NCBI GenBank assembly: GCA_029319145.1
Contig: CP119753.1
Location: forward strand, 2,170,001-2,234,000
Source of the DNA: Microbacter sp. GSS18
Lineage (GTDB): Bacteria > Actinomycetota > Actinomycetes > Actinomycetales > Microbacteriaceae
Direction of reading: 5' to 3'
DNA: 64,000 bases
The notes beneath the pieces are model-generated. The model did no database searches. It was not told the origin of the DNA and saw only the letters and a program-made list of their open reading frames with translations. This document shows, one piece after another, positions 59,919 through 64,000 of this stretch (positions within the stretch are counted from its first letter, which is position 1; each line of letters begins with the position of its first letter). The position numbers were made by a program, and so were the translations under genes.

Positions 59919-61020
59919 CGCGCCCGCAAGTCGCTAGCGCTGCCCACTGGCTCAGGCACTCGTTGCGGATCTGATCCAGCGCATCTCGATCTACACGCAC
60001 AGCGGAAAGCGACAGGACCGTATCAGCGATCTCGTTCGGGCTGAGAGAGGCAACGGCGGAACCGATGCCCAGGCGCTCCAAGGCAGCATTGACCGATTCG
60101 TTTCGGTACCCAATTGCTGGGATCCCCCTCACAAGGGCATGAGTCAGAAGACCACTACTCCCAGCTTCGTTGGTATAGAGCAGTGCGAGCGCGTCGAGTG
60201 AGTCAAGAACGACACCGAATTCCTCCACGGTCAAGGACCGCAGGAGTCCTTTCGCGTCAGCGCCAAGCGCAGATAGCTGAGCCGCGTAACGTCCCGCCAG
60301 TGCGTCGGAACTCGGCTTGCCCGCGAGAAGGACTCGGAAGGATTGTGCCGCACTCGCACCCAGCAATAGTTGCTCCACCGACTTTCGCTCGTTGAGCACG
60401 CCGACGATGCCCACGACGGGCTTGGGGGACGACGCGCGCCACGCCTGCAGGTCTCTCGCGAGGTCCGACATCCCGACGGGACCGCCGCTTCTCCGATCGA
60501 GCAGACCACTGGGGTCGATAAGGCTGAACGCACCGCGCTCAGCAGCGGTTGGCGAAACGAGATCTCGCAGGTCGTATCCGCGAGCGCGGAGCACTCTCAC
60601 CAACCCGTTCTTGATCCACGAGCGCCACCGCACTGGCCCAGCGGGCCGCATGACAACCCCCCGCACGATGAGCGTCGGAAAGAATAGCCCGCAGATGGCC
60701 AAGGCGGCCAGTTTCTCGTCGACGTTGGGAATCACTATGCACGAGCTTTCGCGCTTTGCTGTCGCTAGAATGCGCCAAGTATTGACAAAGTTCGACCAGA
60801 TCGTGGAGTGCCGAATTAGCGAGGCGCCTCTCGCGCAAATTGGCCTAACGTCTGCAAGCTCGCGCTGATACTCCTCGCTCGCGTGCGCCTCTTCCGAGGT
60901 GAGAATGGTCGCGGTAATGCCTGCCGCTCTCGCCATCTCGAGGAGAACACGTACGTACTCAAGACGGTGGCCAGTGTTTGACTGCTCGGCGATCAGTACG
61001 CCTGTGACGTCAGCGGCCAC
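59884..61020 (-). CDS. Glycosyltransferase, GT-B-like
   Basis: A 378-residue protein beginning VLIAEQSNTGHRLEYVRVLLEMARAAG, a GT-B-type acceptor half. The second half has PKPVVGIVGVLNERKSVEQLL and ALALLYTNEAGSSGLLTHALVRGIPAIGYRNESVNAALE, a diverged version of the GT4 donor-binding region. It overlaps the GT4 gene at 61010 by 11 nt. It is less conserved than its neighbours, so the exact family is not certain. Role in the repeat unit unknown. Confidence 0.75.
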   Translation of the reverse strand: MAADVTGVLIAEQSNTGHRLEYVRVLLEMARAAGITATILTSEEAHASEEYQRELADVRPICARGASLIRHSTIWSNFVNTWRILATAKRESSCIVIPNVDEKLAALAICGLFFPTLIVRGVVMRPAGPVRWRSWIKNGLVRVLRARGYDLRDLVSPTAAERGAFSLIDPSGLLDRRSGGPVGMSDLARDLQAWRASSPKPVVGIVGVLNERKSVEQLLLGASAAQSFRVLLAGKPSSDALAGRYAAQLSALGADAKGLLRSLTVEEFGVVLDSLDALALLYTNEAGSSGLLTHALVRGIPAIGYRNESVNAALERLGIGSAVASLSPNEIADTVLSLSAVRVDRDALDQIRNECLSQWAALATCGRGAIADKGRRLA

Positions 61021-62116
61021 GCGATCGCTCCGAAAGCATCTCCCGGATACCAGCGCTGAAATTCGCTACCATCCCCGCCAGAGTGGGGTAGTTCCATTGT
61101 CCGTCCCGCCGCGGCATCTCAGCGATTCGTTCGAGCGCAGCCGCGTAGTCGCTTGGCCTGTCCCTGGTCGTCACCAACGACTCTCCTTCGCGTAGATACT
61201 CAATCTCCGGTGCGTGGTAGCTAGATGCAGTTGTGACAACGGGAATGCCTGCGACGAGTCCGTCGACGGCCACCAATCCCACTCGCCCCGGACAAGCAAT
61301 TGCGTGCGACATAGCAAGCAACCTAGCCTTCTCGTCATCCACCACATGGCCGACAAGTGTCGCCTGACCGCGCGAAACAGCGTCAGCCAGGAGGTCCACC
61401 TGCGCTCCGTTCCCAGCGACTACGAGGTGCAAGTTACTGCCCTTCGCGAACAGCACATCCAGAGCACGAGCCAGTAGCGCGATGCGCTTCGTCGCATCCA
61501 GCCCACCGACATAGCAGACTATGGGCCCGGCGGGAAGGCGCCACTTGGAGCGGAACGCGCGAGTGTCTGAGCCGCCGATGGCTTCAAGCCGCGCACCGAG
61601 ATCCTCGCTGTTAGTGGCGTTCATAACCGTAGTCACGCGAATCGGGTCGACGCCGGCGCGGACTGCGAAGTCGGCTCCTCCAGGCGTATACGCAAAGACG
61701 CGGTCGGCCCGCCGCAGTTGCCATTGCTCGATCGCCGCGTCAAGCGGATGGGGCGGAGACACATAGGGGGCGATGTGACCCCAGACACCCACCTTGGCCG
61801 AGGCAGGCACCACAAGAGCCGACAATGCATCGAGCGAGCTACCCATGTGAGGAACGACTACCGCAGCCGCGCTCCTCCAATAGCGACGTGTTGATGTGAG
61901 TGTCACGGTGCGCCCGAAAGCGCGGAGTTGACGATCCCGCGCGACGTGCAACCAGTCCGGATGGGCAGCGTCGCCCCGCAACAGCTGATCATCGCGCGCG
62001 CGGCCAGCCACGACGTTCAGCTCAACATCGCTGGTTGCCAGATCGGCCGCCAGAGACTCGAAGAAAGGTACTCGGTAACCCGGAACGTAGGGCTGGACAA
62101 CCCAGACACTGCTCAC
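61010..62116 (-). CDS. Glycosyltransferase family 4-like
   Basis: A 368-residue GT-B transferase: VWVVQPYVPGYRVPFFESLAADL at the start is typical of sugar transferases in capsule clusters, and IVCYVGGLDATKRIALLARAL, HLVVAGNG and GLVAVDGLVAGIPVVTT form the donor half. It overlaps both neighbours (11 nt and 4 nt), so the operon is translated as one unit. Donor and acceptor unknown. Confidence 0.85.
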   Translation of the reverse strand: MSSVWVVQPYVPGYRVPFFESLAADLATSDVELNVVAGRARDDQLLRGDAAHPDWLHVARDRQLRAFGRTVTLTSTRRYWRSAAAVVVPHMGSSLDALSALVVPASAKVGVWGHIAPYVSPPHPLDAAIEQWQLRRADRVFAYTPGGADFAVRAGVDPIRVTTVMNATNSEDLGARLEAIGGSDTRAFRSKWRLPAGPIVCYVGGLDATKRIALLARALDVLFAKGSNLHLVVAGNGAQVDLLADAVSRGQATLVGHVVDDEKARLLAMSHAIACPGRVGLVAVDGLVAGIPVVTTASSYHAPEIEYLREGESLVTTRDRPSDYAAALERIAEMPRRDGQWNYPTLAGMVANFSAGIREMLSERSRGR

Positions 62117-63258
62117 GGCTGGCCTGGCTCGATCATCGCATAGATGCCCTCAAGCTCTTTCGCGATGAGGTCGATGTCGAGCAACGCGCGCACGTAGTTC
62201 AACCCCCCGTCGCGCAACGAGTCGACCTGACCATCCGTCGTCAGAAGTTCAAACGTCGACTCGGCGAGCTGCTTTGGGCTTCCGTCCGTAACTCGCGCCG
62301 CACCAAACGCCCGACACTCTGCCGCGATTCCAAGAGATTCAGTTGTCACTACCGGAGTACCGCTCTGCAGTGCTTCGAGAATCGTCATTGGGAAGACCTC
62401 GTTGAAGGATGGCAGCACGTAGGCACGGGCGCTCGCCATGAGCGCACTGGTCTTCTGAGGCGAAACCGCCCCTATCCACTCGAGACGATTGCCCATCCCC
62501 GACGCCTGAATCGCATTGCTCACAGCCGGACCTTCACCCTCGTCGGGACCGACCAGCACGAACTTCGTGGTTGGCAACCTATCTTTCAGCATCCTCGCCA
62601 TCTCGACGAACGCCATGGGACGCTTGCGCACGTGCAGTCTGGCGAGGAAGAGAACAATGTCATCGCGTCCGGCATACGCCGGGAGATCTCCAACTCGCAC
62701 CCCGTTCGCTATCTTGCGCGGGCGAACGGATCGATCCACTTCCGCGATATCCGCCATCTCTCTATCGGTGAGAGCGAGAACGGAGAGCGCGCCCCGGAGG
62801 ATCGGCCTCGTGGCGAAGCGGTCGAGCGGCTCCGCAAGGGGGTTGCTGCTCGCATCTATCATCCCGTGCGGTTGAACCACATACTTTGACCGAGCCCGTA
62901 GAAGGGTTCTCGCAGCAGGAATAGTCACAAGATCACGCGCGAGATGAACGTGCGCGACATCGAACTCTTTCACGTCCTTCCTGAGCGCCCGCACGAGTTG
63001 TGGGGCGACGAGAGACGCGAATCCTCCAGCTCGAAGGACCTTCCGTGCTGGATATGTCCGCAGCTCGAACCCCTCCTGAAGTGACACCGACGCGGCTTTG
63101 TCCGGTGCGCCGGCATAAACCGTCACTTCGTGGCCCCTGCGCGCAAGCGCCGCGGCTTGGTTGAGCGCGACGCGCACAGGCCCTCCAAATGCACCGTCGG
63201 GCGAGATGTACGTCACGATATGTGCAATTCTCAAGACGCGTATCCACCCACTTGGCAT
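62113..63258 (-). CDS. Glycosyltransferase family 4
   Basis: A 381-residue GT4 protein: RIAHIVTYISPDGAFGGPVRVALNQAAALARRGHEVTVYAG at the amino end and VLFLARLHVRKRPMAFVEMARML, then AYVLPSFNEVFPMTILEALQSGTPVVTTESLG in the donor half with the EX7E pattern. I chose ATG 63258; an in-frame ATG 39 nt farther out and an internal TTG are alternatives. It is translationally coupled to the gene at 61010. Linkage unknown. Confidence 0.87.
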   Translation of the reverse strand: MPSGWIRVLRIAHIVTYISPDGAFGGPVRVALNQAAALARRGHEVTVYAGAPDKAASVSLQEGFELRTYPARKVLRAGGFASLVAPQLVRALRKDVKEFDVAHVHLARDLVTIPAARTLLRARSKYVVQPHGMIDASSNPLAEPLDRFATRPILRGALSVLALTDREMADIAEVDRSVRPRKIANGVRVGDLPAYAGRDDIVLFLARLHVRKRPMAFVEMARMLKDRLPTTKFVLVGPDEGEGPAVSNAIQASGMGNRLEWIGAVSPQKTSALMASARAYVLPSFNEVFPMTILEALQSGTPVVTTESLGIAAECRAFGAARVTDGSPKQLAESTFELLTTDGQVDSLRDGGLNYVRALLDIDLIAKELEGIYAMIEPGQP

Positions 63259-63342
63259 ATTGACCTGCCATGCATGCGCTCTGGGCGATTGCTGCATACC
63301 AGCGATGCTGGCGCCTCAGTCATGTAAGTATGCAACGTCATC

Positions 63343-63906
63343 TCAGGCCGCCGAGTACCGGTGTGCAAGGAAGCCAGCAGGGTTGCCGCCCCAGACCTCA
63401 CCGGGGGGAACACTCTGGCCATCGACGAGACTGAGCGGGCGAATCAGCGCGCAGGTGCCGATGCGCGTACCCCCGAGAACTACGCATCGTGCGGTGATCC
63501 AGGCGCCGGCTTGAATGTGAATGGGCCTAGTAACGAGCGCCATGTCTCGGCGATGCGCGTGTGATCCAGTCGTCAGGAAGGTCTCCTGCGAGATCACAAC
63601 GTCGTTCGCAACCCGAATGTGATCCTGATTATGGAACCACACGCCCTCTCCGATCCAGCACCGGTCACCAATCTGCAGCTTCCAAGGGAATCTCACTCGT
63701 GTCCGCGGGCGAAATATGACCCCATCTCCAACCTCCGCGCCGAACAGCCGGAGCATACGAACACGGAGCGCAGAACTGACCTGCCACGGGTTGGTCACGA
63801 ACAGCAGTTCGCACACCCCCCACAGATAGACGAGCCAGACAGGCCGGTCCCACGCGGCCCGCTCCCCCGGGGCCTTCGACAGGTCGATCACCGGAACCTC
63901 TGACAT
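63343..63906 (-). CDS. Hexapeptide acetyltransferase, WcaF-like
   Basis: A 187-residue left-handed beta-helix acetyltransferase of the colanic-acid WcaF type. VWLVYLWGVCELLFVTNPWQVSSALRVRMLRLFGAEVGDGVIFRPRTRVRFPWKLQIGDRCWIGEGVWFHNQDHIRVANDVVIS carries the typical long amino part and the hexapeptide repeats; the catalytic-type histidines follow in SHAHRR. It acetylates a sugar of the exopolysaccharide. First gene of the minus-strand operon, divergent from the glycosyltransferase that leaves the window. Confidence 0.88.
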   Translation of the reverse strand: MSEVPVIDLSKAPGERAAWDRPVWLVYLWGVCELLFVTNPWQVSSALRVRMLRLFGAEVGDGVIFRPRTRVRFPWKLQIGDRCWIGEGVWFHNQDHIRVANDVVISQETFLTTGSHAHRRDMALVTRPIHIQAGAWITARCVVLGGTRIGTCALIRPLSLVDGQSVPPGEVWGGNPAGFLAHRYSAA

Positions 63907-63949
63907 ACGGTGCTTCCCATCCCGTTACTCATTTGAAACGACAAGTCTC

Positions 63950-63955
63950 TAGTCT
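63950..63955 (+). promoter_or_regulatory. Putative -10 box of a leaderless transcript
   Basis: TAGTCT ends 7 nt before the ATG at 63963, the spacing of leaderless actinobacterial mRNAs. No good ribosome site or -35 box is evident. Confidence 0.35.
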
Positions 63956-63962
63956 CAAGGGT

Positions 63963-64000
63963 ATGACCTCGCCGCGCGTACTCGTGCTCGGGCTGAACTA
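63963..64000 (+). CDS. Glycosyltransferase (WcaI/GT4-like), amino-terminal fragment
   Basis: Only the first 12-13 residues, MTSPRVLVLGLNY, are inside the window. The RVLVLGLNY start is typical of WcaI-like and other GT4 transferases (which continue with a PExxG turn). It diverges from the acetyltransferase and shows that the polysaccharide cluster continues beyond the right edge. Confidence 0.5.
   Translation, partial: MTSPRVLVLGLN

Noticed and set aside
1..64000. tRNA or rRNA genes
   Set aside because: No stretch showed a cloverleaf with a TTCRANY loop and acceptor pairing or any rRNA core sequence on reading; a covariance search would be decisive.

Overview
The window looks like chromosomal DNA of a high-GC actinobacterium, most likely Microbacteriaceae and perhaps Microbacterium. 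That is inferred from the strong G/C bias at third codon positions, frequent GTG starts and ATGA/TGATG gene overlaps, a DUF222/HNH (13E12-type) protein, and the CPBP, VanZ and ThrE-like proteins. I see no rRNA, tRNA or CRISPR array.

Region 1 (1-14504, plus strand) is a tightly coupled catabolic operon. It holds the end of an FGGY sugar kinase, a UbiX-like flavin prenyltransferase with a UbiD-like decarboxylase, a NitT/TauT-type ABC importer (tandem-fused permease, lipoprotein, ATPase), an aldehyde dehydrogenase, an LLM-class FMNH2 monooxygenase, two CDA-fold deaminases, a two-subunit ThDP decarboxylase resembling sulfopyruvate decarboxylase, a GMC oxidoreductase and an amidohydrolase of the 8-oxoguanine deaminase/AtzA type. 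Together they suggest uptake, deamination, decarboxylation and oxidation of a nitrogen-containing (hetero)aromatic acid. I cannot match the set to a described pathway. An adenosine-deaminase-like gene, a purple-acid-phosphatase-like phosphoesterase and the HNH protein follow on the minus strand.

Region 2 (19637-25166) is a flavin-supply locus. A flavin reductase and a riboflavin kinase (minus) diverge from an NAD(P)H:FMN reductase and a second flavin reductase (plus). An MNT/HEPN pair and a second LLM monooxygenase follow. Two features stand out. The riboflavin kinase carries a carboxy-terminal TetR-like helix-turn-helix segment. Both divergent genes are preceded, at almost the same distance (145 and 142 nt) and in the same orientation, by copies of one ~45-nt element with a conserved hairpin. 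I consider this the best candidate in the window for an undescribed regulatory system.

Region 3 (25626-37336) is a second catabolic island on the plus strand: carboxylesterase, complete Dpp/Opp-type importer (with a permease-ATPase fusion), maleate isomerase/Asp-Glu racemase-superfamily protein, FAD monooxygenase, GntR/FCD regulator, MFS carrier and isochorismatase-fold amidohydrolase. A promoter overlapped by a perfect 12-bp palindrome precedes the first gene and is a plausible operator for the GntR protein. A decayed flavoprotein fragment may follow the last gene.

Region 4 (37662-47228) is ordinary chromosome: VanZ-like protein, small membrane peptide, deiminase-fold enzyme, ThrE-like exporter, dienelactone-hydrolase-like protein, a large membrane protein with a split alpha/beta-hydrolase, a CPBP protease and an acyltransferase.

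Region 5 (47348-64000) is an exopolysaccharide cluster with lower GC toward the right: LMW tyrosine phosphatase, Wzz/BY-kinase fusion, anchored Asp-box protein, initiating sugar-phosphate transferase, O-acyltransferases, Wzy-like polymerase, Wzx-like flippase, several glycosyltransferases, and a decayed IS3-family element at 53502-54269.
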